Shown: piece after piece, positions 9,958-18,283 of the stretch
How positions within the stretch are numbered: the stretch's first letter is position 1
How the letters are laid out: every line of letters begins with the position of its first letter
NCBI GenBank assembly: GCA_031548365.1
Contig: JAVBRD010000012.1
Span: forward strand, 1 to 43,780
DNA length: 43,780 bases
Direction of reading: 5' to 3'
From: JAVBRD01 sp031548365
GTDB taxonomy: Bacteria; Bacillota; Clostridia; Christensenellales; UBA1750
Position numbers and translations under genes: made by a program
The notes under the pieces: generated by a model
What the model saw: the letters and a program-made list of their open reading frames with translations, nothing else
What the model was told of the DNA's origin: nothing
Database searches by the model: none

Positions 9958-10406
9958 AGTGCCCGTTCTGCGGTACAATCGACACGCGCGTAACCGACTC
10001 GCGTCCAACGGATGAGGATACCGCAATCCGCCGCAGGCGCGAGTGCGCCGCGTGTACCAAGCGCTTCACGACCTACGAGAAGGTTGAGACACTCCCGCTC
10101 ATGGTCGTGAAAAAGGACGGCCGCCGCGAGGCGTTCGACGCCGAGAAGCTCAGGATGGGGCTGATCAAGGCGTGCGAGAAACGGCCAATCTCGTCCGCAC
10201 AGATCGACGACATGGTGCGCGAGATCGAGTCCGAGCTATACAACAGCCTCAAGCGTGAAATCCCCACGCGCGAGATCGGTGACCGCGTGATGGTGCGCCT
10301 CAAGGGGCTTGATGAGGTCGCCTACGTCCGGTTTGCGGCCGTCTACCACTCATTTAAGGACGCGGAGACATTCCTGACCGAGCTTAAGCAGCTGCTCACC
10401 AAGTGA
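9954..10406 (+). CDS. nrdR: Transcriptional repressor NrdR
   Basis: Zinc-finger/ATP-cone repressor of ribonucleotide reductase genes that senses ATP and dATP. 150 residues, the standard length. Zinc ribbon CPFCG...CAACTKRF with four Cys at about 3, 6, 31 and 34; the ATP-cone follows from about 46 (PLMVVKKDGRREAFDAEKL). It starts with the ATGA that overlaps the stop codon of the nucleotidyltransferase gene. No ribonucleotide reductase gene is in the window. Confidence 0.96.
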   Translation: MKCPFCGTIDTRVTDSRPTDEDTAIRRRRECAACTKRFTTYEKVETLPLMVVKKDGRREAFDAEKLRMGLIKACEKRPISSAQIDDMVREIESELYNSLKREIPTREIGDRVMVRLKGLDEVAYVRFAAVYHSFKDAETFLTELKQLLTK

Positions 10407-10547
10407 CGGATGTGGTTATATCGGGCACACATGAGCCAGCTTCAGAGGCAATGCCGTGTTTTCTTGACAACGTCGATATGCCGATATGATGAATACGCCG
10501 CAGTGTGCAAGTGGCGGCTTTTGCCGCGTCCTGTCGAACAGAACCGC

Positions 10548-10577
10548 TTGACTTCATCCGCGTGGAAGGTGCATGAT
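10548..10577 (+). promoter_or_regulatory. Possible promoter of the GMP synthase-like gene
   Basis: TTGACT (10548-10553), 18-bp spacer, CATGAT (10572-10577). The 224-nt gap after nrdR also holds a small GCGGC-TTTT-GCCGC hairpin near 10514, without a U-tract. Confidence 0.4.
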
Positions 10578-10630
10578 AAAAAGGGTTGGAAGCTCCTGAC
10601 ATGGGTTATCCTGAGACAGGGGGTGTGCGC

Positions 10631-12079
10631 ATGAAACGCGACCTGATCCTCGTTCTTGACCTTGGCGGAAAGGCGGCGCGCGTTATCACCAGAAAAGTGC
10701 GCGCGGCCTCGGTGTACTGCGAGTCTCTCCCGGGCGAGGTCAACGCATCCCGCGTGCTTGAGAAAGCGCCGCGCGGACTGATTGTCGTCGGCGATTCCGG
10801 TGACGGGCGGTGCGATCCCGGGATATGGGCGCTCGGCGTGCCCGTGCTTGGTGTGGACGGCGGCGCCCGCGCCATGGTACGTGCGTTGGGCGGCGCGAGC
10901 GAAGGCACGGTTGTCTCCGACAAACTGGTCACGGTTGACCCCGGCGCGCACGCGTTGTTTGAGGGTGTGGAAGAAGGCGTGCGGTACGTCGCGCGCGCGG
11001 ACGCGCTCACCCTGCCCAACGGATTTCGGGAGATATCACGGATCGAAGGCGTTCCGCTCGCGTTTGCAAACGAGGATCTTCAGCTCTATGGCATGCAGTT
11101 TCTGCCCGAAGCCAACGACCCGGACGGCAACCGCATTCTCAGCAACTTCGTTCAAGGCATCTGCAAGGCCACGCCCAACTGGAATCTGGATGCGTTCATC
11201 GAGGAAAGCGTGGAACGTATACGCGCGGAGGTGGGAGATGGCACCGCGCTCATGCTCCTTTCGGGCGGTGTGGATACCAGTGTTTGTGCAGCTCTTGCGC
11301 ACAGAGCGATCGGGGATCGCTTCAAGTGCATTTATGTGGACACCGGCTTGATGCGCAAGGGCGAGAGCGAGGAGACAGAGCGTGCGCTGCGCGATGTGAT
11401 GGGTATTGACCCGATCATTGTGCACGCCGCTGACAGGTTCATTTCAGCGCTTAACGGAAAACCCAGCGCGCGCGAGAAACGCGAAGCGGTACTCTCCGAG
11501 CTGGCCGAGGTGGTTGAGGAACAGGCCGCAGTCCTCCCGCGCGCGACGTTGATCATCAACGGTACCATATCTACCGATGTCGGCGATTTTTCCGAGAGGG
11601 ACATCATGTGCACACTCTCAAGCGGAGACGTGCAGCCCGCCGTGCTTGAGCCGCTTCGTGAGCTTCTAAAAAATGAGGTGCGGCAAATTGCCCGCATTCT
11701 GGAACTGCCGGACAGCATCATCTGGCGCGCTCCTTTTCCGAGTGAGGGGCTGGCCATCCGCTGTGTGGGCGAGGTGGACGCGCGCAGAATCCGAATCGTG
11801 CGCGAAGCCGATGCCATTCTGCTCGCGGAAGTGCGCGCCGCCGCTTTGGAAAAGCAGGTTTCGCAGTGCTTCGCCGTGCTGACGGACATGTGCGGGGTCG
11901 CCGGCTGTACGATTGTCATCAGGGCTGTTCACGCCTCCGGTGACAATCCCGCACACATCACGCGCTTCCCGTATGATCTGCTAGAATCCGTCACCGCGCG
12001 CATTCTCGCGGAAGTTGAAGGCGTCGTGCGCATCGTTTACGACCTGACCCCCGCCGCACACGCTGGCGTTGAATGGTAG
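10631..12079 (+). CDS. Divergent GMP synthase-like protein (degenerate glutaminase)
   Basis: 482 residues with the full GuaA architecture: class I glutamine amidotransferase domain (about 1-180), PP-loop ATP pyrophosphatase (about 190-370; SGGVDTS at 211-217, VDTGLMRKGE) and C-terminal dimerisation domain ending in YDLTPAAHAGVEW. True GuaA converts XMP to GMP with glutamine nitrogen. Here key residues are changed. The nucleophile motif GICYGMQ is GVDGGAR (Cys to Asp, about 76). QFHPE is QFLPE (His to Leu, about 158). The oxyanion GGP is lost. In the synthetase half, AQGTIYPDVIES reads INGTISTDVGDF, the SHHNVGG lid is absent, and the terminal KPPATIEW is not kept. It cannot use glutamine by the known mechanism; ATP binding looks intact. 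Start ATG follows AGGGGGTG. Confidence 0.8.
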   Translation: MKRDLILVLDLGGKAARVITRKVRAASVYCESLPGEVNASRVLEKAPRGLIVVGDSGDGRCDPGIWALGVPVLGVDGGARAMVRALGGASEGTVVSDKLVTVDPGAHALFEGVEEGVRYVARADALTLPNGFREISRIEGVPLAFANEDLQLYGMQFLPEANDPDGNRILSNFVQGICKATPNWNLDAFIEESVERIRAEVGDGTALMLLSGGVDTSVCAALAHRAIGDRFKCIYVDTGLMRKGESEETERALRDVMGIDPIIVHAADRFISALNGKPSAREKREAVLSELAEVVEEQAAVLPRATLIINGTISTDVGDFSERDIMCTLSSGDVQPAVLEPLRELLKNEVRQIARILELPDSIIWRAPFPSEGLAIRCVGEVDARRIRIVREADAILLAEVRAAALEKQVSQCFAVLTDMCGVAGCTIVIRAVHASGDNPAHITRFPYDLLESVTARILAEVEGVVRIVYDLTPAAHAGVEW

Positions 12080-12140
12080 GGCTGCTCGACCGATGAGGCT
12101 TCGTGTCCCTGTGCCCCGCCGCCGAGGCCGCCGCCTCCAG

Positions 12141-12179
12141 ATCCCGTCCCCCCGCGCGCGGGAGACGGGATTTTCTTTT
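12141..12179 (+). terminator. Rho-independent terminator
   Basis: ATCCCGTC / GACGGGAT stem with an inner TCCC/GGGA pairing, followed by TTTTCTTTT. Ends the GMP synthase-like transcript. Confidence 0.8.
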
Positions 12180-12182
12180 GCG

Positions 12183-12212
12183 TAAAAACAAAAGACTGCC
12201 CGCGAACGGGCA
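12183..12212 (-). terminator. Rho-independent terminator of the minus-strand operon
   Basis: TGCCCG / CGGGCA stem with a TTCG loop on the minus strand, followed after three nt by TTTTGTTTTT. It lies about 90 nt past the glyoxalase gene. Nothing else was seen between 12213 and 12302. Confidence 0.7.
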
Positions 12213-12302
12213 ATCCAAATTGAGCTGGCTCTAGAATGGTACAAAAAGCCGCATGTTCGGCAGTCCTTGTGGGTGTAGGTCCTGCCATCCGCCCTCCCCG
12301 GC

Positions 12303-12674
12303 CTATTTGCGCTCGGGTACGATTTCGAGCCAATAGCCATCGGGATCTTCGATGAAGTAGATGCCCATGGTGGGGTTTTCGTAGCAGATGCAGCCTATCT
12401 CCTTGTGTTTCTGGTAGGCGGAGGCGTAGTCGTCCACTGAAAAAGCGAGGTGGATTTCGTTGTCGCCCAGCTCGTAGGGCTCCTTGCGGTCGCGCATCCA
12501 GGTCAGCTCAAGCGCGTGCTGGGATTCGCCGTCTGAGAGGAAGGCGAGGATGAAGCTGCCGTCGGACGCCTCACGCTTTCGGGTGACGGACAGCCCGAGC
12601 GCGTCTTTGTAAAATTTCAGGCTGCGGTCGAGGTCAAACACGTTCAGGTTGTTGTGCGTCATTTTGAATTTCAT
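12303..12674 (-). CDS. Glyoxalase I-like VOC family protein
   Basis: Probable lactoylglutathione lyase-type enzyme detoxifying methylglyoxal, or a related metal-dependent lyase. 123 residues forming one VOC module pair. The metal ligands expected for glyoxalase I are all visible: His in KMTHNNLNVFD, Glu in HALELTW, His in NEIHLAFSV and Glu in YWLEIVPE. The FIEDPDGYW signature is intact. I chose the ATG at 12674, six nt after AGGAGA; a GTG five codons upstream overlaps that site. Last gene of the long minus-strand unit; its start overlaps nothing but lies 11 nt after the hydrolase. Confidence 0.85.
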   Translation of the reverse strand: MKFKMTHNNLNVFDLDRSLKFYKDALGLSVTRKREASDGSFILAFLSDGESQHALELTWMRDRKEPYELGDNEIHLAFSVDDYASAYQKHKEIGCICYENPTMGIYFIEDPDGYWLEIVPERK

Positions 12675-12685
12675 GATGATTCTCC

Positions 12686-13435
12686 TCACTCAATATCAGC
12701 TGGCCGGAGTTTGTGCTCCTGACCGCGCATCGTGAACTTGATGACCTTTGTAGCAAACGCCTTTTCCTCGAAAGCATCGACGGCATCGTAATGGATGCCG
12801 AAGTGCATGGGAACCATCGCGCGCGGACCGACCGCGGTCATGAACATGAGCGCGCCTTCGTCGTACAGGCTGCCCTGCCTGGGATCCACGGGGAAAAAAG
12901 CGATATCTATTTTTCGGCCCACAATGGTGGACACGATTTTCTTGAAAGCCGTGCGCGCGGCGCGCGCCTCAGCGGCGGTGGATTCATCCTGCCAATGCCA
13001 GCAGTTGAGATCGCCAGCATGGAAAAGCGACCAGCCGTCCACCTTGACCTGGTAGGATACGCCCAGGTCGGTCGAGCCGAATACGTCAACGTCGATGTCG
13101 GTGAGCATGGGCTTAAACGACGCGATGACCAGCTTTTTGCCCGGCTTGACGCGGTGTGCGGCAAAGGTTTTCTCAACGTCTTCCGAGATGATGAAGGACA
13201 CGTTGTCGTATCTCGCCCACGACCGGATGATGGGGTTGTAGTGGTCGGCGTGGCTGTGCGAGACAAAAACGAGCACACGTGTGTAGCGCGCGAAATCGCG
13301 TGGGTCGACGGTGCCGCGTGTCAGCCCGCGATCGCCGGAGTCGTTGTGGTAATCGAATATGAGCAGGGTCTTGCGCGACTCTAACTCAACGGCGAACCCG
13401 CTGTTGCCCAGATAGTAAACCGAGATCGGCCCCAC
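12686..13435 (-). CDS. MBL-fold metallohydrolase
   Basis: 249-residue metallo-beta-lactamase-fold hydrolase of the UlaG-like kind. The zinc motif is SHSHADH (about residues 59-65). Further ligands are probably the His and Asp in FHAGDLNCWHW and the His in VPMHFGIHYDA. Starts at GTG with AGGTGGA upstream. The substrate is unknown; UlaG relatives open sugar-acid lactones, which would suit the neighbouring glycosidase, but this is only inference. Confidence 0.82.
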   Translation of the reverse strand: MGPISVYYLGNSGFAVELESRKTLLIFDYHNDSGDRGLTRGTVDPRDFARYTRVLVFVSHSHADHYNPIIRSWARYDNVSFIISEDVEKTFAAHRVKPGKKLVIASFKPMLTDIDVDVFGSTDLGVSYQVKVDGWSLFHAGDLNCWHWQDESTAAEARAARTAFKKIVSTIVGRKIDIAFFPVDPRQGSLYDEGALMFMTAVGPRAMVPMHFGIHYDAVDAFEEKAFATKVIKFTMRGQEHKLRPADIE

Positions 13436-13464
13436 AGATGATCCACCTTTCGCAGCCTGAGCCG

Positions 13465-14964
13465 CTATTTTTTCGTCATGCCCGCCTTATCGGAAGCGCT
13501 TGCAAGCTTGCGCGATTCCGCTTTGTCAGCAGCCATCTCCTCAACGGACTTTGTATGCAATCGAGCCGCGCCTATGGTCTGCTTTGTCGGGAGAAGCGGG
13601 CCTTTCTTCCAGCGCTTCTTGGCTTCCGCAATGGCCTTTTTGTACTGAGGGAGCCACTGCTCCTGAGCGATGAGCATCTCGTCCACCATCTGCCAGATCT
13701 CGGGCGGGTTGCACACCGCGCCAACCAACGGGTCCATCATCATGGCCTGACGAAGGAGCGCATCATCCCCGCGCACGCCCGCTTCGACCGCAAGCCGCTG
13801 CACGCTGATGGACGCGTTGCACACCGCAGCGCATCCGAGCGGGAGATCCCCCAGCCTGGGGATGTTGACACCGTGAATGTCCACATAACCCGGTACTTCC
13901 ACGATGGCGTCATCGGGCAGGTTGGTGATGCATCCGTTATTCACAACGTTAAAGTGTCCCCGGTAGAGCCGCCCGGTCTCCAGCCCTTCGATGATGTAGG
14001 AACCGTGTTCTTCGGAGCGCTCTTCGGCCGTAAACCGCTTGGCGGGCTCTTTGAGCCAATTGGGGAAGTCAGTTTCAAACCAGTTGCGCGACTCGGTGCA
14101 CACCCGCAGGTAGCCGCCCGTCTCGCCGTTGATCCAGCGCGAAAGGTCGATCCACTGAGCGATTTCGTCCACGCGCTTGCGATACCACGGCACATACTCC
14201 GATAAGTGGCCGTTGGACTCGGTTGAGTAGTACCCGAAGCGGCGCAGGATGTCGATGCGGACTTTTTCGGTCACAGAGAATTCGGGGTGCTTCTCGAACG
14301 CCTCCAAAAGCTCGGCGGAGGAGATGTCGCGCCCCTTGACCTTGATGGAGGTGTACCACGTCTGGTGATTGATGCCCGCGCAGATGATGTCGACGTCTTT
14401 TTTTTCGGCGCCCAACGCTTTGGCGATTTGGTGATGACCGCCTTGTACGCCGTGGCACAGGCCGATTGTGGGGACGCCGCCGTATTTGTTGCACGCCCAC
14501 GTCACCATGGCGTTGGGGTTTGAATAGTTGAGCATGATGCAGCCGGGCGCCGCCACCTCCCGGATGTCCTTGCAAAAGCCGAGGATGGCCGGGATGTCGC
14601 GCTGGCCGTACATGATGCCGCCTGCGCACAGCGTGTCCCCAACGCACTGATCCACACCGTACTTGAGCGGGATCTCAACATCCAGAGCGAACGCTTCCAG
14701 CATGCCGATGCGCACCGCGTTGATGACGTATTTGGCGTCTTTGAACGCTTCGCGCCGGTCGAGCGTGGCGTTGATTTTGATCTTAAGACCGTTTTCCACG
14801 ATGTCGCGCTGGCATAGCCGTGTGACCATGTCGAGGTTTTGTTGGTTGATGTCGGTAAACGCGACATCGATGTCTTGAAATTCCGGAACAGTTAAAAGGT
14901 CAGAGAGAAGCCGCCGGGTGAACCCGATGGATCCCGCGCCGATGAACGCGACCTTAAATGACAT
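13465..14964 (-). CDS. GH4 family alpha-galactosidase-like glycosidase
   Basis: NAD+- and Mn2+-dependent glycosidase acting by oxidation and elimination inside the cell. 499 residues. The N-terminal Rossmann motif is VAFIGAGSIGFTRRLL; the metal/substrate motifs NYSNPNAM, LCHGVQGG (with the conserved Cys-His) and GINHQTWY follow, matching the alpha-galactosidase/alpha-glucosidase branch rather than phospho-beta-glucosidases. The last 30 or so residues form a charged Lys/Ala-rich tail that is not part of the fold. 14 nt after the PII-like gene, so it seems to be part of the same transcript. Confidence 0.88.
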   Translation of the reverse strand: MSFKVAFIGAGSIGFTRRLLSDLLTVPEFQDIDVAFTDINQQNLDMVTRLCQRDIVENGLKIKINATLDRREAFKDAKYVINAVRIGMLEAFALDVEIPLKYGVDQCVGDTLCAGGIMYGQRDIPAILGFCKDIREVAAPGCIMLNYSNPNAMVTWACNKYGGVPTIGLCHGVQGGHHQIAKALGAEKKDVDIICAGINHQTWYTSIKVKGRDISSAELLEAFEKHPEFSVTEKVRIDILRRFGYYSTESNGHLSEYVPWYRKRVDEIAQWIDLSRWINGETGGYLRVCTESRNWFETDFPNWLKEPAKRFTAEERSEEHGSYIIEGLETGRLYRGHFNVVNNGCITNLPDDAIVEVPGYVDIHGVNIPRLGDLPLGCAAVCNASISVQRLAVEAGVRGDDALLRQAMMMDPLVGAVCNPPEIWQMVDEMLIAQEQWLPQYKKAIAEAKKRWKKGPLLPTKQTIGAARLHTKSVEEMAADKAESRKLASASDKAGMTKK

Positions 14965-14978
14965 GTGCGCGCCTCCTA

Positions 14979-15614
14979 TTATTTTCCTAGCAGACCAACG
15001 GCGTCGCTTACGGGAAGCGTGAAAACGACGGTGTGCGCCTCTGTGGCGACGCCTTTTTCGTCTGCTATGGCTTTTGTGATGATCGGCGCGGTTTCCGCGT
15101 CGGCGAGGATGAGCAGCATCTCTTTTTCAGGATGAATGGCAATGCCGAAGAACATCTCAGTTTCTTTGGAACCGACGCCGCGCGCGTGAACAATGGTGCC
15201 GCCCCGAGCGCCTGCGCGCCGCGCGGTTTCCATCACATCTTCCGCGAAACCCTTTGTGGAGACGGCGATGATGAGCTCGTAGGGAAAGCGCTGATCCATA
15301 AGTCCTTCTCCTTTAAGTGGGATGGCAAACGCGACGCCGTGCCCCGGCCTGTCCATGTGGAACTGGGTTTTCACGCGCGCCAAGGAGTCTGCGGCTTCAG
15401 GTGTGGGGACGATGCTCATCAGCACCTCTTTTTCGCTTTCGCCAAGCCCGAGGCGGCTCAGGACAACAGAGCTTGCCGTGCCAAGTCCCATGGCCACGAG
15501 CCGTATGTCGTGCGAGTCGGATTTGAACGCTTCGGCAACTTTGTCGCCCACGCCGCGGTCGACGATGGTGATAACCAGGTTTTTATGCGCTTCCGGTTTG
15601 AGTCCTGGCATCAT
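14979..15614 (-). CDS. Tandem PII-like signalling protein
   Basis: 211 residues made of two PII-like halves. The second half (about 110-211) carries the clearest PII core, with ARRAGARGGTIVHARG equivalent to GATGGTILHARG, and then GIAIHPEKEMLLILAD. The first half has the same strand-helix order, with LVAMGLGTASS. PII proteins sense nucleotides and 2-oxoglutarate and bind to target proteins. The T-loop Tyr used for uridylylation is not visible. Start at the ATG at 15614 (or the next, 15611) after AAGGAGGGG; it overlaps the DUF1538 gene by 32 nt. The coupling suggests that it regulates the transporter. Confidence 0.75.
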   Translation of the reverse strand: MMPGLKPEAHKNLVITIVDRGVGDKVAEAFKSDSHDIRLVAMGLGTASSVVLSRLGLGESEKEVLMSIVPTPEAADSLARVKTQFHMDRPGHGVAFAIPLKGEGLMDQRFPYELIIAVSTKGFAEDVMETARRAGARGGTIVHARGVGSKETEMFFGIAIHPEKEMLLILADAETAPIITKAIADEKGVATEAHTVVFTLPVSDAVGLLGK

Positions 15615-17106
15615 TTTTCCCCTCCTTGACCGCATTGGCCATGCGGCGCTCATTGTTAAGCGTCATGAGCCTGTAAATCAGGCCCACAACCTGCAAGGTG
15701 ATGAGCGGCATCATGGCGATCATGGCGACGATGCCGAACGCGTCGGTCATGATGTTGCCTCCGAGCGCGACGCAGATTCCGGTCGCGAATGGCATGACGA
15801 ACGTCGCTGCCATCGCCCCCGACACAACCCCGCCCGAGTCAAACGCGATCGCCGTGAATATGTTGGGTACAAAAAACATCAGCGCGAGCGCGATGACATA
15901 TCCGGGCACGAGAAAGAATGCGATGTGCGCGCCGGTCATCAGCCGGATGACCGCGAGCATGAGCGCGATCGCAACGCCGACCGACATGCTCATCATCATG
16001 ACGCGGCGGGAAATCGCGCCCGATGTGATCTCCTCAACCTGCTTGTTGAGCACCTTGACCGCAGGCTCGACAAAGACCACGAAGAAGCCGATCAGCCCCG
16101 CGATGGGGATGAGCACCCAGTTGTAGGAGAGGGAGGCGAGTGTCTGCCCGATCACGCGGCCCGCGGGCATAAAGCCGATGTTGGCAGCTGTGAGGAAGAT
16201 CGTCAGCCCGACAAACGTATACACGAGACCGGCCGCGAGGCGGATGATCTGAGCTTTGGGGAGTTTGAGAAAAAACACCTGGAACAGCGCAAAAAGAACG
16301 GCGATGGGGAAGAGCGCGACCGCGACCTCCCGACCGAACGTCAGGAAACCGCTGCCATATAAACGGAAGAATTGAGCGGCGCTCTGTACCTCGCTGGGCG
16401 TCTCAAACGAATGCCCCGCGCCCGACGCGTCAAAGAACATGCCCATCACGAGCACTGCGAGGATGGGTCCGACCGAGCATATGCCGCACAGCCCGAAGCT
16501 GTCCTCTTCCGCTCCCGGCCCTACGCGTACAGCGGACACGCCAACCCCCAGCGCGAGGATGAAGGGCACGGTGATCGGCCCTGTCGTCACGCCGCCCGAG
16601 TCAAAGCCAATGGGCATGAAGTCCGCGCCCGCGATGGCCGCTGCCGCGAACACCGCGATGTAGGACAGGATGAATAGATGCGAGAGCTTTTTTTGGAAAA
16701 CGATGCGAAGAAGCGCGAGCACAAGGAACACGCCCACGCCGACCGCCACGGAGAAAACCAGCACGAGATCGGGCACGGCGGGCACTTGCTTGGTCATCAC
16801 CTGCAAGTCGGGTTCCGCCACCGTGACCGCGATACCCAAAGAAAACCCGCCGAGCAGAAGCAGCCACAGCTTCCGAGAGCGGGTCAAACGTGAGCCTAAA
16901 ATCTCGCCCATGGGAAGCATGGAGTTTTCAGCGCCGAGCGTAAAGACGCCCACGCCCAGCGTCAACAACGATGCGCCCGTTATGAAAAGCACGAGCGTGC
17001 CGATCGGCATGGGGGCGATTGTGAAATGCAGCGCGAGAACAATGCCGAGTATGGGTAAAACGGACATGCCGGAATCGCGAATGCCCCTGAGCAGCTGTTT
17101 GCGCAT
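15583..17106 (-). CDS. DUF1538 family membrane transporter (duplicated)
   Basis: 507-residue polytopic membrane protein with about 12-14 segments. It is an internal duplication: each half carries the DUF1538 signature, IGFDSGGVTTGPI (about 165-180) and IAFDSGGVVSGAM (about 425-440). Paired DUF1538 proteins have been described as a two-subunit Na+(Li+,K+)/H+ antiporter (UmpAB); here the two seem fused. Start ATG is preceded by GGGAGG. The PII-like gene overlaps its end and the cupin gene precedes it by 27 nt. Cation/proton antiport is family-based inference; the ion is unknown. Confidence 0.82.
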   Translation of the reverse strand: MRKQLLRGIRDSGMSVLPILGIVLALHFTIAPMPIGTLVLFITGASLLTLGVGVFTLGAENSMLPMGEILGSRLTRSRKLWLLLLGGFSLGIAVTVAEPDLQVMTKQVPAVPDLVLVFSVAVGVGVFLVLALLRIVFQKKLSHLFILSYIAVFAAAAIAGADFMPIGFDSGGVTTGPITVPFILALGVGVSAVRVGPGAEEDSFGLCGICSVGPILAVLVMGMFFDASGAGHSFETPSEVQSAAQFFRLYGSGFLTFGREVAVALFPIAVLFALFQVFFLKLPKAQIIRLAAGLVYTFVGLTIFLTAANIGFMPAGRVIGQTLASLSYNWVLIPIAGLIGFFVVFVEPAVKVLNKQVEEITSGAISRRVMMMSMSVGVAIALMLAVIRLMTGAHIAFFLVPGYVIALALMFFVPNIFTAIAFDSGGVVSGAMAATFVMPFATGICVALGGNIMTDAFGIVAMIAMMPLITLQVVGLIYRLMTLNNERRMANAVKEGKNDARTQTGSA

Positions 17107-17133
17107 TCTTTCCTCCCGTCATTTCGCTGTTAT

Positions 17134-17481
17134 TTAGTCCAGAACGATCACGGCGAGAAACGAAAGAGTCTCCTTTCCGCTGTTGGTGATGGAATGGCTG
17201 TGCCCGTCGCCGGTGACGACTGTGTCGCCGGCGCACGCGACCACATCGACACCGTCATCGCAAACCTTGCCTTCTCCTGTGAGGATGAAGTAGAACTCAG
17301 TTTCTTTTTCGTGCTTGTGTTCGCCGATGGATGCGCCCGGTTCAAGCGTAATTTGTGAAAAAATTCGGCACTTCGCGGGGAGCGCAGTGCCCTGCGCTAT
17401 GTGACCAAAGAGCACATCGCCCGTTCCGCCGCGCATTTGTGTCCGTGTTTCTTTGATGTAGCTGCTTTCGCGGATGACCAT
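17134..17481 (-). CDS. Small cupin-domain protein
   Basis: 115 residues, a single cupin barrel. Motif 1 is EHKHEKETEFYFILTGEG with the two His and the Glu that hold a metal; motif 2 is GDTVVTGDGHSHSITNSG with the third His. It may be an enzyme or a small-ligand sensor; the substrate is unknown. Located between coaX (14 nt upstream) and the DUF1538 transporter (27 nt downstream). Confidence 0.85.
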   Translation of the reverse strand: MVIRESSYIKETRTQMRGGTGDVLFGHIAQGTALPAKCRIFSQITLEPGASIGEHKHEKETEFYFILTGEGKVCDDGVDVVACAGDTVVTGDGHSHSITNSGKETLSFLAVIVLD

Positions 17482-17495
17482 ATCGAACCTCTCCT

Positions 17496-18266
17496 CTACT
17501 GATTTCTCTGATAGAGCAACAAAAGTCCTTTAAGTGTGAGCTGCGCGTCCAGCACGTCAATGCAGGAGGATTCGGAGGCGATGATCCGAGAATACCCTCC
17601 CGTTGCGATGACGCCGATGCGGCCATCGCCAAGTTCGGTTTTCATTTTGCGCACGATGAACTCCACCATGCCTACATATCCGTATACGATGCCTGATTGC
17701 ATATTGGATACCGTGGAAGTCGCGATGACTTTTTCCGGCCTGATCAGCTCGATGCGCGGGAGTTTCGACGTGTGCTCAAACAACGCCTGCGAGGACAGCC
17801 GAACGCCCGGGCATATCGCGCCCCCGATGAACGCGCCCGTGGTAGAAATGACGCCGAAGGTGGTCGCCGTCCCGAAGTCGATGAAGATGTTGGGGCCGCC
17901 GTAGTACTCGCGAACCGCGACCGCGTTGGCCAACCGGTCGGTGCCCAAGCTGTACGAAGGCTCGTACCGGATGTCGATGCCGGTGTTCATGGCGTGGGTG
18001 ACCATCATGAACCGCGCGTGGCCGAAATAGTCCTGACACATGTGTTCCAGCGTGAAGTTGACCGGCGGGACGACCGAGGAGAGGATGATGCCGTCAACCG
18101 AGGACGGATCCGCACCAGAGTTGCGCATCATCATCGTCAGCAGGATGCCGTATTCGTCGTGCGTCTTGTTGGCGTCGGTCGAGAGGCGCCAGAAACAGTT
18201 GGCGTTCATGCCGTCAAACAGCGCGCACTTGATGTTGCTGTTGCCGACGTCCATCGCTAAAATCAA
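17496..18266 (-). CDS. coaX: Type III pantothenate kinase
   Basis: Phosphorylates pantothenate, the first step to coenzyme A. 256 residues, as expected. ASKHA-fold motifs are visible: ILAMDVGNSNIKCALFDG at the N-terminus (phosphate 1), the GTDRLANAVA pantothenate-site motif (about 105), IDFGTATTFGV (phosphate 2) and GGAICPGVRLS. The start is TTG at 18266, ten nt after GAGGAG; no ATG fits the conserved N-terminus, and the open frame continues upstream without meaning. It follows the S component gene by 17 nt, so import and phosphorylation of the vitamin are coupled. Confidence 0.93.
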   Translation of the reverse strand: MILAMDVGNSNIKCALFDGMNANCFWRLSTDANKTHDEYGILLTMMMRNSGADPSSVDGIILSSVVPPVNFTLEHMCQDYFGHARFMMVTHAMNTGIDIRYEPSYSLGTDRLANAVAVREYYGGPNIFIDFGTATTFGVISTTGAFIGGAICPGVRLSSQALFEHTSKLPRIELIRPEKVIATSTVSNMQSGIVYGYVGMVEFIVRKMKTELGDGRIGVIATGGYSRIIASESSCIDVLDAQLTLKGLLLLYQRNQ

Positions 18267-18283
18267 AAACGGATCGCTCCTCG

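Noticed and set aside
9007..10026. Minus-strand open frame of 339 codons over the nucleotidyltransferase
   Set aside because: Antisense shadow; the plus-strand frame carries all family motifs.
15322..16362. Long plus-strand open frame (346 codons) across the DUF1538 and PII-like genes
   Set aside because: It is antisense to two clear genes, very rich in Arg, Asp and His as out-of-frame GC-rich DNA is, and has no ribosome binding site or family match.
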